From Deltaproteobacteria bacterium (GTDB taxonomy: Bacteria > Myxococcota_C > UBA6777): 33,965 bases of DNA. The position numbers and the translations under genes are program-made. The stretch covers positions 1 to 33,965 of the forward strand of contig SBHC01000047.1 in assembly GCA_006226375.1 (NCBI GenBank), in the 5' to 3' direction. The notes under the pieces are model-generated. The model was given only the letters and a program-made list of their open reading frames with translations, was not told the origin of the DNA and did not search any database. Positions 23,487 to 32,300 of this stretch are shown here, piece after piece (positions within the stretch are counted from its first letter, which is position 1; each line of letters opens with the position of its first letter).

Positions 23487-26400
23487 GCGACGCCTTGGGC
23501 AAGTCCAAACTTCCAGGTCCTATCGGATGGATGGTCCGCAACCGGGTCACTCCCAACCTGCTGATGATTGTGCTGTTGTTGGGCGGCCTGTTCATCACCA
23601 CGCAGATCAAGCAGGAAGTCTTTCCCCACTTCGAGTTGGACATGGTCACCGTTCGCGTCGGCTACCCTGGCTCCAGTCCGGAAGTCATTGAACGCGGGAT
23701 CTTGCAGGCTGTGGAGTCGGCAGTCCAAGGGATTGTTGGCATCAAGGAGATTCGCTCCACGGCCGCCGAAGGCATGGGCGAAGTGAGGATCGAGCTGCGC
23801 TCTGGCGTGGAGCAACAAAAGGTCTACCAAGATATCAAGCAAGCCGTCGACAGGATCACCACCTTTCCACAAGACGCCGAACGAGCCCAGGTGACTCTGG
23901 TGGCTCGACGTCGAGAAGTGCTTCAGGTGCAGCTGTATGGGAATGTCTCGGAGTGGAACCTTCGACGCATCGCCGAACAAGTCCGCGACCGGCTCTTGCT
24001 CAACCGAAAGATCTCACAAATCGACCTGATGGGAGGACGTGAGTACCGCGTGTTGGTGGAAGTTCCACAAAGCAAGCTTCGCGCGCACAACCTCACGCTC
24101 CGGCAGATAGCCTCCCGGATTCGCCAGGCATCCCTGGAACTTCCCGGTGGCAAGGTGGAGACGGCGGGAGGCCAAATCGTCCTGCGATTTAAGTCGCGCC
24201 GGGATTGGGCCAGAGAGTTTGCCCAGATCCCCCTGATCACCGGAACGTCAGGGGTGCGTTTGCGGCTTCGTGATGTCGCCTCTGTCAAAGAAGGATTTGA
24301 AGAAACCAACCGGTCTTCCTCCTACAACGGCAAACGAAGCATGTACCTCGCCGTGTTTCGTGTCGGCAAACAAACCCCGCTCTCGGTCGCTGGCGCTGTG
24401 AAGCAAGAGATGGTGAAGATCCAAACCCACCTTCCACCGGGCGTGAACTGGGCGATCACCCGTGAGCGAGCCAAGTACTACAAGCAACGACTGAGCTTGC
24501 TGCTTCGCAACGCTGGCCTGGGACTCATTCTGGTGCTCGTGATCCTGGGAGCCTTCTTGGAGATTCGCCTCGCGTTCTGGGTCACCATGGGAATCCCAAC
24601 GTCGTTCTTGGGTTCGCTCATTTTGCTTCACTTCATGGGCGTGTCGATCAACATCATCTCCCTGTTTGCGTTCATCATCGCGCTGGGGATTGTGGTGGAT
24701 GATGCGATCGTTGTGGGCGAAAACATCTACGAGTACCAATCAACCATGGGCGGAACGATGGCGGCGGGATTGGGCGCTCAGAACGTCTCTGTCCCGATCG
24801 CCTTCAGCATCATCACCAACATGGTCGCATTCCTCCCTCTCTACGCCATACCAGGACGGTTGGGAAAAGTATGGGCGGTGATTCCGCTGGTCGTGATCTC
24901 GGTGTTCTTGCTCTCGTGGGTCGAGTCGCTGTTGATTCTACCGGCCCACTTGACGCACACACCATCCAACAAAAAGCCCAACCGATTTGTCCGGATGCAA
25001 CAAGGGGTTGCGAACCTTCTGCAACGCTTTATCCACGGGGTCTTCAAGCCCATCTTGGAGGTGTGCATTCGATGGCGTTTGCTCACTCTCGCTGTGTGTT
25101 TTGCCATCCTGTTGCTGACCTTGGGATTTGTCTTCGGCCGACGTATCGGCATGATTCTGATGCCTCGCGTTGAGGCCAATTATTCGTTCGTGACAGCGGT
25201 GCTGCCTCAGGGAAGTCCACAAAGCAAGCTGAAAGAGGTGGAAGCAACCCTGGTCAAAGCTGCGCAAGCTGTAGGAAAACCCTTCAAAGGACGGCTCATT
25301 CGAGGCATCTCCTCTACCGTGGAAGAGAACACCATTGAGGTGAAGATGCTGCTGACAGAGCCTGAGATTCGGCCGATCAGCACAAGACAAGCGACCCAAC
25401 GATGGCGCAAAGCGTTGAAGCCGATCATGGGTCTGGAGTACATGCGATTCCAGTCGGACCGGGGAGGCCCAGGCTCCGGTGCTGCGATCAATGTGGAGAT
25501 CTCTCACAGCAACTTAAACACCCTACGACGTGCCAGTGAAGCCTTAGCCGAACGACTCCGCGAGTTCCCCAACACCAAAGATGTTGATGACGGTTATGCC
25601 GACGGAAAGCCCCAACTGAGCTTCCGAATCAACGCCAAAGGACGAAGCTTAAACCTGACGGCGACAGAGATTGGTCGGCAGGTTCGGGAGGCATTTTACG
25701 GAGCACAAGCCCTTCGACAGCAGCGAGAACAAAACGAGATTCGTGTGCTCGTCCGCCTTCCGTTGAAGGAGCGACAGAGCCAGTACCATGTGAAGAACCT
25801 GTTAATCCGCACGCCAGCCGGCTCTTTGGTCCCGCTGTGGCAGGTCGCAAGTATCGTTTCGGAGCGAGCCTACACAACCATTACTCGACGCAACGCCCGA
25901 CGCACAGTCACCGTATCCGCCGACGTCCAACCGATCGGTCAGGTGGGACTGGTCACAGCAGCCCTCAACAGCAAAGTTCTGCCTGAGTTGAAGCGAGACT
26001 TTCCTGGTTTGACCACGCGGTATGGAGGTCGTCGGGCCGACATGCGCGAAGGCTTGCAAAGTCTATGGAAAGGGTTTTTGTTGGCCTTCGTCGCCATCTA
26101 CTTCCTCTTGGCGATTCCTTTTGGCAGCTACACCCAGCCCCTCATCGTCATGACAGCCATTCCCTTTGGCGTGGTCGGTGCTGTGATCGGTCATGTCATC
26201 ATGGGTTACAACCTGAGCTTGCTTAGCATGATGGGAATGGTCGCGCTGTCAGGCGTTGTCATCAACGACTCTCTAGTACTCATCACCTACATCAACGAGC
26301 GACGAGCAGCCGGAGTCCCACCGTTGCAGGCAGCGTTGGAAGCAGGGACGCGACGTTTCCGACCCATTCTTCTCACCACTCTCACGACATTCTGCGGCCT

Positions 26401-26593
26401 TGCTCCGATGATCTTCGAGACCTCCCGTCAGGCCAGGTTTATGATCCCCATGGCTCTTTCTCTTGGCTTTGGCATTCTCTTCGCAACAGTCATCATTCTG
26501 GTGCTTGTCCCCTGCCTCTACACTCTCCTGGAAGACATCAAGGCCTTCTTTGAAACTCGCCGTCGCCCCTATCACATGGACAAACATCACTGA
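23483..26593 (+). CDS. RND family efflux permease
   Basis: A 1036-aa proton-driven inner-membrane pump with the standard twelve-segment layout: one segment, a large periplasmic loop, six segments, a second loop and the last segments. The proton-relay pair is D406 and D407 in GIVVDDAIVVGENIYE, equivalent to the AcrB pair. The FRVGKQTPLSVAGAV, GIPTSFLGSLI and LAIPFGSYTQPLIVM stretches and the closing FRPILLTTLTTFCGLAPM are typical. It looks like a multidrug or lipophile RND rather than a CusA-type metal pump because the metal-site methionines are not evident. It overlaps the adaptor gene by 4 bases and should be made from the same message. Its substrate is unknown; the divergent Cpx-like system suggests envelope-stress control. 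Confidence 0.95.
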   Translation: MSDALGKSKLPGPIGWMVRNRVTPNLLMIVLLLGGLFITTQIKQEVFPHFELDMVTVRVGYPGSSPEVIERGILQAVESAVQGIVGIKEIRSTAAEGMGEVRIELRSGVEQQKVYQDIKQAVDRITTFPQDAERAQVTLVARRREVLQVQLYGNVSEWNLRRIAEQVRDRLLLNRKISQIDLMGGREYRVLVEVPQSKLRAHNLTLRQIASRIRQASLELPGGKVETAGGQIVLRFKSRRDWAREFAQIPLITGTSGVRLRLRDVASVKEGFEETNRSSSYNGKRSMYLAVFRVGKQTPLSVAGAVKQEMVKIQTHLPPGVNWAITRERAKYYKQRLSLLLRNAGLGLILVLVILGAFLEIRLAFWVTMGIPTSFLGSLILLHFMGVSINIISLFAFIIALGIVVDDAIVVGENIYEYQSTMGGTMAAGLGAQNVSVPIAFSIITNMVAFLPLYAIPGRLGKVWAVIPLVVISVFLLSWVESLLILPAHLTHTPSNKKPNRFVRMQQGVANLLQRFIHGVFKPILEVCIRWRLLTLAVCFAILLLTLGFVFGRRIGMILMPRVEANYSFVTAVLPQGSPQSKLKEVEATLVKAAQAVGKPFKGRLIRGISSTVEENTIEVKMLLTEPEIRPISTRQATQRWRKALKPIMGLEYMRFQSDRGGPGSGAAINVEISHSNLNTLRRASEALAERLREFPNTKDVDDGYADGKPQLSFRINAKGRSLNLTATEIGRQVREAFYGAQALRQQREQNEIRVLVRLPLKERQSQYHVKNLLIRTPAGSLVPLWQVASIVSERAYTTITRRNARRTVTVSADVQPIGQVGLVTAALNSKVLPELKRDFPGLTTRYGGRRADMREGLQSLWKGFLLAFVAIYFLLAIPFGSYTQPLIVMTAIPFGVVGAVIGHVIMGYNLSLLSMMGMVALSGVVINDSLVLITYINERRAAGVPPLQAALEAGTRRFRPILLTTLTTFCGLAPMIFETSRQARFMIPMALSLGFGILFATVIILVLVPCLYTLLEDIKAFFETRRRPYHMDKHH

Positions 26594-26690
26594 GCCCCCG
26601 AAGAGACATCAAAGTCCCACGCGAGACTGGAGATCCCAACGTCCGGCTTCCTACCTTGACCCAGATCAATCCAAATCTAGACCAGATCCA

Positions 26691-26714
26691 AATACATACT
26701 CTCTGAATACATAC
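26691..26714 (+). repeat. Direct repeat upstream of gdhA
   Basis: AATACATAC occurs at 26691-26699 and again at 26706-26714, spaced by 15 bases start to start. The second copy overlaps TACAAT (26711-26716), a good -10 hexamer, but no -35 fits in front of it. It lies about 115 bases before the gdhA start and may be a regulator site; it may also be chance. Confidence 0.3.
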
Positions 26715-26828
26715 AATGACTCTGTGGTGGCTCCGTTTTTGCATCGGGTTGGTGCTATGGGGACACCATCGTGCATCGTGGTACAAAAGGGTTTAAGTTG
26801 AAAGCGATTGAGGGAAAGGAATTCACAG

Positions 26829-28187
26829 ATGAGCTATATCGAAAATGTTTACAAGGTGATGGAACAACGAGACCCTTCACAAACAGAGTTTCACCAAGCT
26901 GTTCGCGAGGTGTTGGATAGTCTCCAACCTGTTTTGGAGCAACACCCAGAATACCAGGACGCTCTCCTCTTGGAACGTATGATCGAGCCAGAGCGCGTGA
27001 TTCAGTTCCGCGTACCGTGGGTTGACGATGAGGGAGCGATCCAGGTCAACCGTGGGTTTCGTGTGGAAATGAACGGCGCGATTGGTCCCTACAAAGGGGG
27101 GCTTCGGTTTCACCCCAGCGTAAACCTGTCGATTCTCAAGTTCCTGGCCTTTGAGCAAGTGTTCAAGAACGCTCTCACCACCTTGCCCATGGGCGGTGGA
27201 AAGGGTGGCTCCGACTTTAATCCCCGAGGTCGCTCCGACGCGGAAGTGATGCGCTTCTGCCAGTCCTTCATGCAGGAGTTGTATCGACACATCGGAGAAA
27301 ACACGGATGTTCCCGCCGGTGACATCGGCGTCGGTGGTCGTGAGATCGGCTACCTGTTTGGGATGTACCGCAAGCTGACCAACACCTTTACTGGTGTACT
27401 CACAGGCAAAGGATTGTCGTGGGGAGGCTCCCGTATTCGACCGGAAGCAACAGGATACGGTCTGCTTTACTTTACCCGTGAAGCGCTCGCCACGAAAGGA
27501 GAGTCGCTGGAAGGCAAGACGTGCCTCATCTCCGGCTCGGGGAACGTGGCACAGTTTGCTTGTGAAAAGGCGATTCAGATGGGTGCCAAGGTGCTGACAC
27601 TTTCGGATTCGTCCGGCTTTATTCACGTTCCAGACGGAATTAACGAAGAGATGCTGGCCTGGGTCAAAGAGTTGAAGAACGAACGTCGCGGTCGTATCAA
27701 AGAGGCTGCGGAGAAGTTCTCCTCTGTGGAGTACCATGAGGTGAAGCAAGACCGCGACTGCAATCCACTCTGGACCATCCAGGCAGACATCGCCCTCCCC
27801 TCCGCGACCCAAAACGAGATCAACGGGAAAGACGCAGAGAACCTTCTTAACAACAAGGTCCTGGCAGTCTGCGAAGGTAGCAACATGTCAAGCACGTCGG
27901 AGGCGATCGAGAAATTCCTCGACGCTGGGATCCTCTACACTCCTGGCAAAGCAAGCAACGCAGGCGGTGTCGCAACCTCCGGCCTGGAGATGACACAAAA
28001 TAGTATGCGGTTGGTCTGGACAAGAGAGGAAGTCGACCAGAAATTGGATGAGATTATGTGCAAGATTCACGAGACCTGTGCACAAACCGCAGAAGAATAT
28101 GGTAAAACAGGGAACTATGTGTTTGGTGCCAACGCGGCAGGCTTCCGAAAAGTAGCCGACGCGATGCTGGCACAAGGAATCGTATAA
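26829..28187 (+). CDS. gdhA: NADP-type glutamate dehydrogenase
   Basis: Reversible amination of 2-oxoglutarate to L-glutamate with ammonium, normally NADPH-dependent in this hexameric bacterial class; cytosolic. The 452 aa align along their whole length with the E. coli GdhA I know: QRDPSQTEFHQAVREVL, ERVIQFRVPWVDD, GPYKGGLRFHPSVNLSILKF, the catalytic-site PMGGGKGGSDF, DVPAGDIGVGGREIGY, RPEATGYGLLYF and the nucleotide-binding SGSGNVAQFA. The ATG at 26829 has AGGA about 9 bases upstream; an upstream frame from 26808 adds 7 residues without match. The cofactor call rests on subfamily likeness. It stands alone, with a hairpin right after the stop. Confidence 0.97.
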   Translation: MSYIENVYKVMEQRDPSQTEFHQAVREVLDSLQPVLEQHPEYQDALLLERMIEPERVIQFRVPWVDDEGAIQVNRGFRVEMNGAIGPYKGGLRFHPSVNLSILKFLAFEQVFKNALTTLPMGGGKGGSDFNPRGRSDAEVMRFCQSFMQELYRHIGENTDVPAGDIGVGGREIGYLFGMYRKLTNTFTGVLTGKGLSWGGSRIRPEATGYGLLYFTREALATKGESLEGKTCLISGSGNVAQFACEKAIQMGAKVLTLSDSSGFIHVPDGINEEMLAWVKELKNERRGRIKEAAEKFSSVEYHEVKQDRDCNPLWTIQADIALPSATQNEINGKDAENLLNNKVLAVCEGSNMSSTSEAIEKFLDAGILYTPGKASNAGGVATSGLEMTQNSMRLVWTREEVDQKLDEIMCKIHETCAQTAEEYGKTGNYVFGANAAGFRKVADAMLAQGIV

Positions 28188-28210
28188 CCCCAACCAAGCA
28201 GACGTTGGGG
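28188..28210 (+). terminator. Hairpin directly after gdhA, without a T tract
   Basis: CCCCAAC (28188-28194) and GTTGGGG (28204-28210) make a perfect 7-base-pair stem around a 9-base loop, starting on the base after the gdhA stop. No run of T follows; instead the next gene starts 5 bases later. It may be a weak or Rho-aided terminator, or a structure that hides the G-rich ribosome-binding region of the lipase gene. Confidence 0.4.
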
Positions 28211-28215
28211 ATGGG

Positions 28216-29700
28216 ATGTATATCATGAATCGTGTGTTCCGATTTCCCCAACTATGCTGGCTGCTGTTGGCAGCCTGGTGCTTCGCGATGCCTGTCGCTT
28301 GCGGCACCAACCCAGCCCAAGAACCTTCCACAGAGCAGTCACTCCCGAACGAGCCCAACGCCGAGAAAACAAGCAGCGTTGAGGAAACCGGAGCATCGTC
28401 GGAAGCTTCGGACGAAGAAGAACCCAGCTCTTCCCAGGAGCAAGTGACAGGTCCTGAGTCAGAACCGACCCAAGACACCAACGCCCAGGACGCTTCGGAC
28501 AACCTTCCCGAAGCAGATCCTGATGAAGCACCGGATCAGTTACCACCGGAAAGCAGGCCTGAGCCTACCCAAGAGACAAGTCCCATAGAGACCACACCCG
28601 AAGAGACTCCAGAACCTGCAGGACCGCAACCTCCATCCTGCAGAAACCAGGGACTCATCTGCTTTCAAACAACCACGGAGTGTGAACAAGGCAAGTGCAC
28701 GACGAAAACAACCCAAAAGCCCAATCACCTCTGTGAGCCGAAGTCAGGACTGTGCGAAAAAACCTGCATGCATCCCAAAGATTGCGGGAAACCGACGTGT
28801 GGAATGAGTGGCTCCACTTGCCAACAAACCCTGCCTCAATGTGTCTCAGGTCGATGCGCTAACACAACCAAACGCAAGGTGTCCAACGCAACCTGTGAGG
28901 CGTTGTCAGGCTTTTGTCGATACAAGGTGGACCGCTGCCAAGAGAGCCAAGACGGAAGCTTGCTCGCGACCGCGATCTATCCGAGCGAGCCCTTGTCCAC
29001 CGCTCCCAGCTCCTACAAGTTGGTCAAGCAATACCAGGGAACCGCCAACAACGGTGTGATGTTTTTGTACACCAGCAACAGCCCACACACGCTGTGTCAT
29101 GCGGTGTTTAAGGGAGTCAGCCCGACCAAAATTCAAGACTTGGTCGCCAGCCTGACGTCAGCCAAACGCACCAACTGCAGCGCCAGCAACTCCAAAGGCA
29201 TGGGCAGCTGTGGCACTGGTTTCTATGGACAATACCAGTCACTCCGCAATGTGAAAGCGATCGACGAGCTACGCGCACGCATCGAGCTTTGGGGTTGCCC
29301 TGGAGGCTTGCGCATTTACGGCCACAGTATGGGGGGAGCCTTGTCGGTGCTTCTGGCAACAGACCTCTACACCCTCGACGCGGCTCAGTTTAATCCAACA
29401 ATGATGCGTGTATACACCTACGGTGCTCCTCGCGTCTATCACAAGAACGCAGCCAACGGATACCAAGGAAAGATCCATGTGTTGCGTTGGGTTCACGACG
29501 GAGACCCCATTCCTAGCGTTCCACCAACCGTCACAGGCTTCAGGCACTTTGGCGACACCTACGAGGTGGAGCGCTCTAACGGCAAGCTGAAATACAAAAA
29601 GCAAGGCCAAGACTACAGCCCCAGTATCTCCATTCTAGACCCCACTGACTCCCACAAATACACGACCTACAACAAACGCCTCAAAGACTGCTCCCTCTAA
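28216..29700 (+). CDS. Lipoprotein with Cys-rich region and class 3 lipase domain
   Basis: A 494-aa protein, or 491 aa if ATG 28225 is used. A signal peptide ends in PVACG, a lipobox-like site with the cysteine at about 29. Then come an acidic, Pro/Ser/Glu-rich linker (about 35-135), a Cys-rich stretch (about 137-240, about 18 cysteines), and an alpha/beta-hydrolase domain of the Lipase_3 type (about 255-490). Catalytic features are the nucleophile S371 in GHSMGG, YGAPRV, the aspartate in HDGDPIPSVPP and the following histidine region FRHFGDTYE. It should be exported and lipid-anchored, probably acting on acyl esters outside the inner membrane. Both possible starts lie close to G-rich sequence, so the first codon is uncertain. 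The substrate is unknown. Confidence 0.85.
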   Translation: MYIMNRVFRFPQLCWLLLAAWCFAMPVACGTNPAQEPSTEQSLPNEPNAEKTSSVEETGASSEASDEEEPSSSQEQVTGPESEPTQDTNAQDASDNLPEADPDEAPDQLPPESRPEPTQETSPIETTPEETPEPAGPQPPSCRNQGLICFQTTTECEQGKCTTKTTQKPNHLCEPKSGLCEKTCMHPKDCGKPTCGMSGSTCQQTLPQCVSGRCANTTKRKVSNATCEALSGFCRYKVDRCQESQDGSLLATAIYPSEPLSTAPSSYKLVKQYQGTANNGVMFLYTSNSPHTLCHAVFKGVSPTKIQDLVASLTSAKRTNCSASNSKGMGSCGTGFYGQYQSLRNVKAIDELRARIELWGCPGGLRIYGHSMGGALSVLLATDLYTLDAAQFNPTMMRVYTYGAPRVYHKNAANGYQGKIHVLRWVHDGDPIPSVPPTVTGFRHFGDTYEVERSNGKLKYKKQGQDYSPSISILDPTDSHKYTTYNKRLKDCSL

Positions 29701-30022
29701 CTCTTCCGCAATGCATGTTTGAAAAACCCCTTGACGCATTTTGAGTTTTTCCGCTACCACTTTAGATGCGTGTAAAGAATCATCACAATGTATCCAACCA
29801 AAGGTATCCAACAGCAGATGAGAATGTTCCAATGAGGGGAATGGCGTCTATCGAAGGGAACAGTCCACACGTCACACGCTGGAACTGTGCCGCTCCGTTG
29901 TTCAAATCTTAGGTGCAAAGGAGCGAAGATGGCTCTGCCATCCTGGTAGACGTTGCGGTTTGGAAAGGGAGAAAAAGGAGCGGTTCACTGCTGTCGTACC
30001 TGTGACGACAGAGAGGGTTGAA
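29701..30022 (+). other. Gene-free stretch before the 194-aa Cys-rich gene
   Basis: These 322 bases show no convincing gene. A possible promoter is TTGACG (29731-29736) with TACCAC 18 bases on, the -10 being poor. A direct repeat of GTATCCAAC lies at 29790-29812. No terminator with a T tract is visible after the lipase gene. The end carries the ribosome-binding site GAGGG of the next gene. Confidence 0.5.
29790..29812 (+). repeat. Short direct repeat GTATCCAAC x2
   Basis: GTATCCAAC occurs at 29790-29798 and 29804-29812 with 5 bases between, so the copies are 14 bases apart start to start. They sit about 55 bases downstream of a TTGACG hexamer. This could be a binding site for a dimeric regulator of the Cys-rich gene at 30023, but no known regulator is recognised. 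Confidence 0.3.
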
Positions 30023-30607
30023 ATGCATCTTTTTCACGAGCGTTTCGGAAGTAGGTGGTCCACATTTCTTTGGGGAAGCGGTGTCCTGCTCTTGGGACTT
30101 GGGCTGCTCGGCTGCTCGATTGCAGAGTGTGAACAAGACGCCGACTGTGGGACGTCCCAGGCTTGCCAACAAGGCCAATGCAAGGCAGCCTCGGCTCCAC
30201 CGCCACGTCGGACGCCGACACCATCCGACACGTCCAACAACCTCGCTCCTCCACAAACACCGTCCACTCCTCCACCTCCGCCACGTTCGGCTCCTCCCCC
30301 CTCCCCTGATGACGTTCCCGAAGAAGGCCTCGCCGAAGATTCCCCCTGCAACCGCAAAACCAAATGCCACGAGAACTACCAATGCATCGCAGCCACCGCA
30401 CAAGCGAGCTTTGGAACCTGTCTACGCCTGGTCGAAAGTTGCGACAACAACGCCTGCGGTGAAGGTCGGATCTGCATGGCCTTGGATGGAGGAGGCGGAA
30501 CCTGCTTCAAAGCATGCAACGTTCACGACGACTGCCCTCACCAACAAGCCTGCACGCACATCCAAAACAACGGCGTGGTTGACCAGGTTTGCCTGCCCAA
30601 CGAGTAA
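30023..30607 (+). CDS. Small cysteine-rich lipoprotein
   Basis: A 194-aa secreted protein. The signal peptide ends in the clear lipobox LLGC (cysteine about residue 30). A short Cys-rich module (ECEQDADCGTSQACQQGQC) follows, then a Pro/Thr/Ser-rich linker with PPPPP (about 55-105), and a second Cys-rich region with C-x(5)-C-x(5)-C spacing and the DDCPHQQAC motif. The motif style is shared with the Cys-rich protein at 12069-14279 and the lipase fusion at 28216. The ATG at 30023 has GAGGG about 5 bases upstream; an upstream TTG frame adds 21 residues before the signal peptide and is rejected. It converges with the thiol transporter gene, with 18 bases between stops. Its function is unknown. Confidence 0.75.
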   Translation: MHLFHERFGSRWSTFLWGSGVLLLGLGLLGCSIAECEQDADCGTSQACQQGQCKAASAPPPRRTPTPSDTSNNLAPPQTPSTPPPPPRSAPPPSPDDVPEEGLAEDSPCNRKTKCHENYQCIAATAQASFGTCLRLVESCDNNACGEGRICMALDGGGGTCFKACNVHDDCPHQQACTHIQNNGVVDQVCLPNE

Positions 30608-30621
30608 GAGGGGACGAAACC

Positions 30622-30633
30622 CCCACTAGTGGG
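30622..30633. repeat. Perfect 12-base palindrome between convergent stops
   Basis: CCCACTAGTGGG is fully self-complementary and spans the stop codon of the leftward thiol transporter gene. It has no loop bases, so it is more a protein-site-like palindrome or chance than a terminator. Confidence 0.25.
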
Positions 30634-32005
30634 CAGAAGAGCTGGTACAAGCCTGCCCAACCTTGGGAGTGTTGCTGGAGCAGGAAGCCTTCTCGGCAGC
30701 CTTCTTCTTGGGTGCGGACGACTTCGAGACCGAACAAGCCACTCCCGTGGACGCAGCGCCCTTTTTGGAGCAAGCCCCCGACGATGTTCCCGCAGACGTT
30801 TTCTTCGCTACCTTCTGTGGTGGCTTGTGTCGTTCACACCGAACTTTTCGGCTGGACGAGCGAGCGCTCACATACTGAGCAAAGTACGACTTGGGCAGCG
30901 GCATGGCTTTCACTTGGGCCATCCCTTGACAGGTAGAACCTGACAACAACGCGATACTCTGCCGAAGCGCATGGATCCTTTGGAAGCCAACCAGACGGGA
31001 TGTTTCCTGGCCTTTTGCCGTAAGGAAGACAAACGTGGGAACCCCACGGATTCGATACTGACGAGCCAAGGCCTGATTCTGTGGAAGGCTGATGTCAATC
31101 TTAACAATGTCCACCAGCTTTTGTTGACGAGCACACTCATGCTCCAACGTTGCGACGGTAGGAATCATCTGCCGGCAAATGGGGCAGTGTGACGACACAA
31201 ACTCAATCATCTGAGGTCGCCCCTTGGTCAGCCCCTGAAACGCCGGTTTCTGGGTCTGCAAGGTTCGGGTCAGCGCGTTGGGTCCGCCAGAGGAGGCGTT
31301 CGCGACATGCTGCTTGGGCGTGGGAACATGAACCACCCCCAGCATCACATACAAGCCAACACCGGCCAGAAGCGCGCCGGTCCCTCTCTCAAGTTTGGGC
31401 AGCCATTGCATCAAACGACGAAACGAGGGAAGCACCGTTCCTGCGGCCAACGACGCAACCAACAAAGGCGTCGCAAATCCCAGACCGTACAAACCAAGGT
31501 AGAGTCCCCCCATCCAAACGTTGTTCGTTTGGGAAGCCGTGTAAGTAAGCACTGCGCCAAGAATGGGTCCGACACAAGGCGTCCAACCCAGGGCAAACAC
31601 AAAGCCCATCACCAAACTATTAAGAGCGCCTGCGGAGAGGTTAAGCTTGTGAGAATCAAGGCGCTTGTCTTGGTCCAGCCAGGAGATCTTCAAAAAACCC
31701 AGAAACTTCAGGCCAAACAGAAAGATCAACAGGCCACCGAGGAGCGTAAATGTCTCTCGGTGGGAGCCCAACATTTGCCCGATAAAGGTCGCGCTGAGCC
31801 CAAGGGTGACGAAGACAGCAAGGAAGCCCACCGTGAACAGCAAGGTGTGACCAAAGAGCCGCCAACGTGGCGGCTGTTCACCGTCGATTTGGGTGAGCGG
31901 TCCACCCAAAAGCATGGAAAAATAGATAGGAATCAGAGGCAACACACAAGGCGTAAGGAAGGTAAGTAACCCCGCCGTGTAAGAGCCCAACAAACCAACA
32001 CTCAT
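30626..32005 (-). CDS. CcdA/DsbD-type thiol transporter fused to a thioredoxin domain
   Basis: A 459-aa inner-membrane protein that should carry reducing power from cytoplasmic thioredoxin to the periplasm. Residues 1-225 are a CcdA-like unit with six or more membrane segments and the two redox cysteines C20 (FLTPCVLPLIP) and C144 (GWTPCVGPILG). Residues about 255-355 form a thioredoxin-like domain with C274-P-I-C277 and the cis-proline P323 in GVPTF, placed outside. The DsbD alpha domain is absent. The last 90 residues are odd: rich in Lys, Ser and Ala with six scattered cysteines (C359, C390, C412, C424, C442, C453). AAGGA lies 7 bases before the ATG. It sits among Cys-rich lipoprotein genes and could serve disulfide repair or cytochrome c maturation. 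Confidence 0.9.
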   Translation of the reverse strand: MSVGLLGSYTAGLLTFLTPCVLPLIPIYFSMLLGGPLTQIDGEQPPRWRLFGHTLLFTVGFLAVFVTLGLSATFIGQMLGSHRETFTLLGGLLIFLFGLKFLGFLKISWLDQDKRLDSHKLNLSAGALNSLVMGFVFALGWTPCVGPILGAVLTYTASQTNNVWMGGLYLGLYGLGFATPLLVASLAAGTVLPSFRRLMQWLPKLERGTGALLAGVGLYVMLGVVHVPTPKQHVANASSGGPNALTRTLQTQKPAFQGLTKGRPQMIEFVSSHCPICRQMIPTVATLEHECARQQKLVDIVKIDISLPQNQALARQYRIRGVPTFVFLTAKGQETSRLVGFQRIHALRQSIALLSGSTCQGMAQVKAMPLPKSYFAQYVSARSSSRKVRCERHKPPQKVAKKTSAGTSSGACSKKGAASTGVACSVSKSSAPKKKAAEKASCSSNTPKVGQACTSSSAH

Positions 32006-32300
32006 GATGCATCCTTCTCGTCGTTGAAAATCACATCGGATCGTTGCTCAAGCCTATAGAGTCTTAACGCCGCATCCCGTCGCAAAGGGAGACCAAGAAA
32101 GCCACCCCAAACGGCCCAAACGCGCCTGTCTCCAACACAAAGAGACGCCCGATTCATTCCTTCCCTATCTTTTTTGTACGATTTTTGGATAAAATAGAGG
32201 CATTGCTCCGTCAGGAGTGTTGTAAGAAGCAAGCCCTTTTGTTTGTTGTAGAAACAAGAGCAGGTTTTGGATTGGATACCCCATGAGGAGGTTGTTCCCT

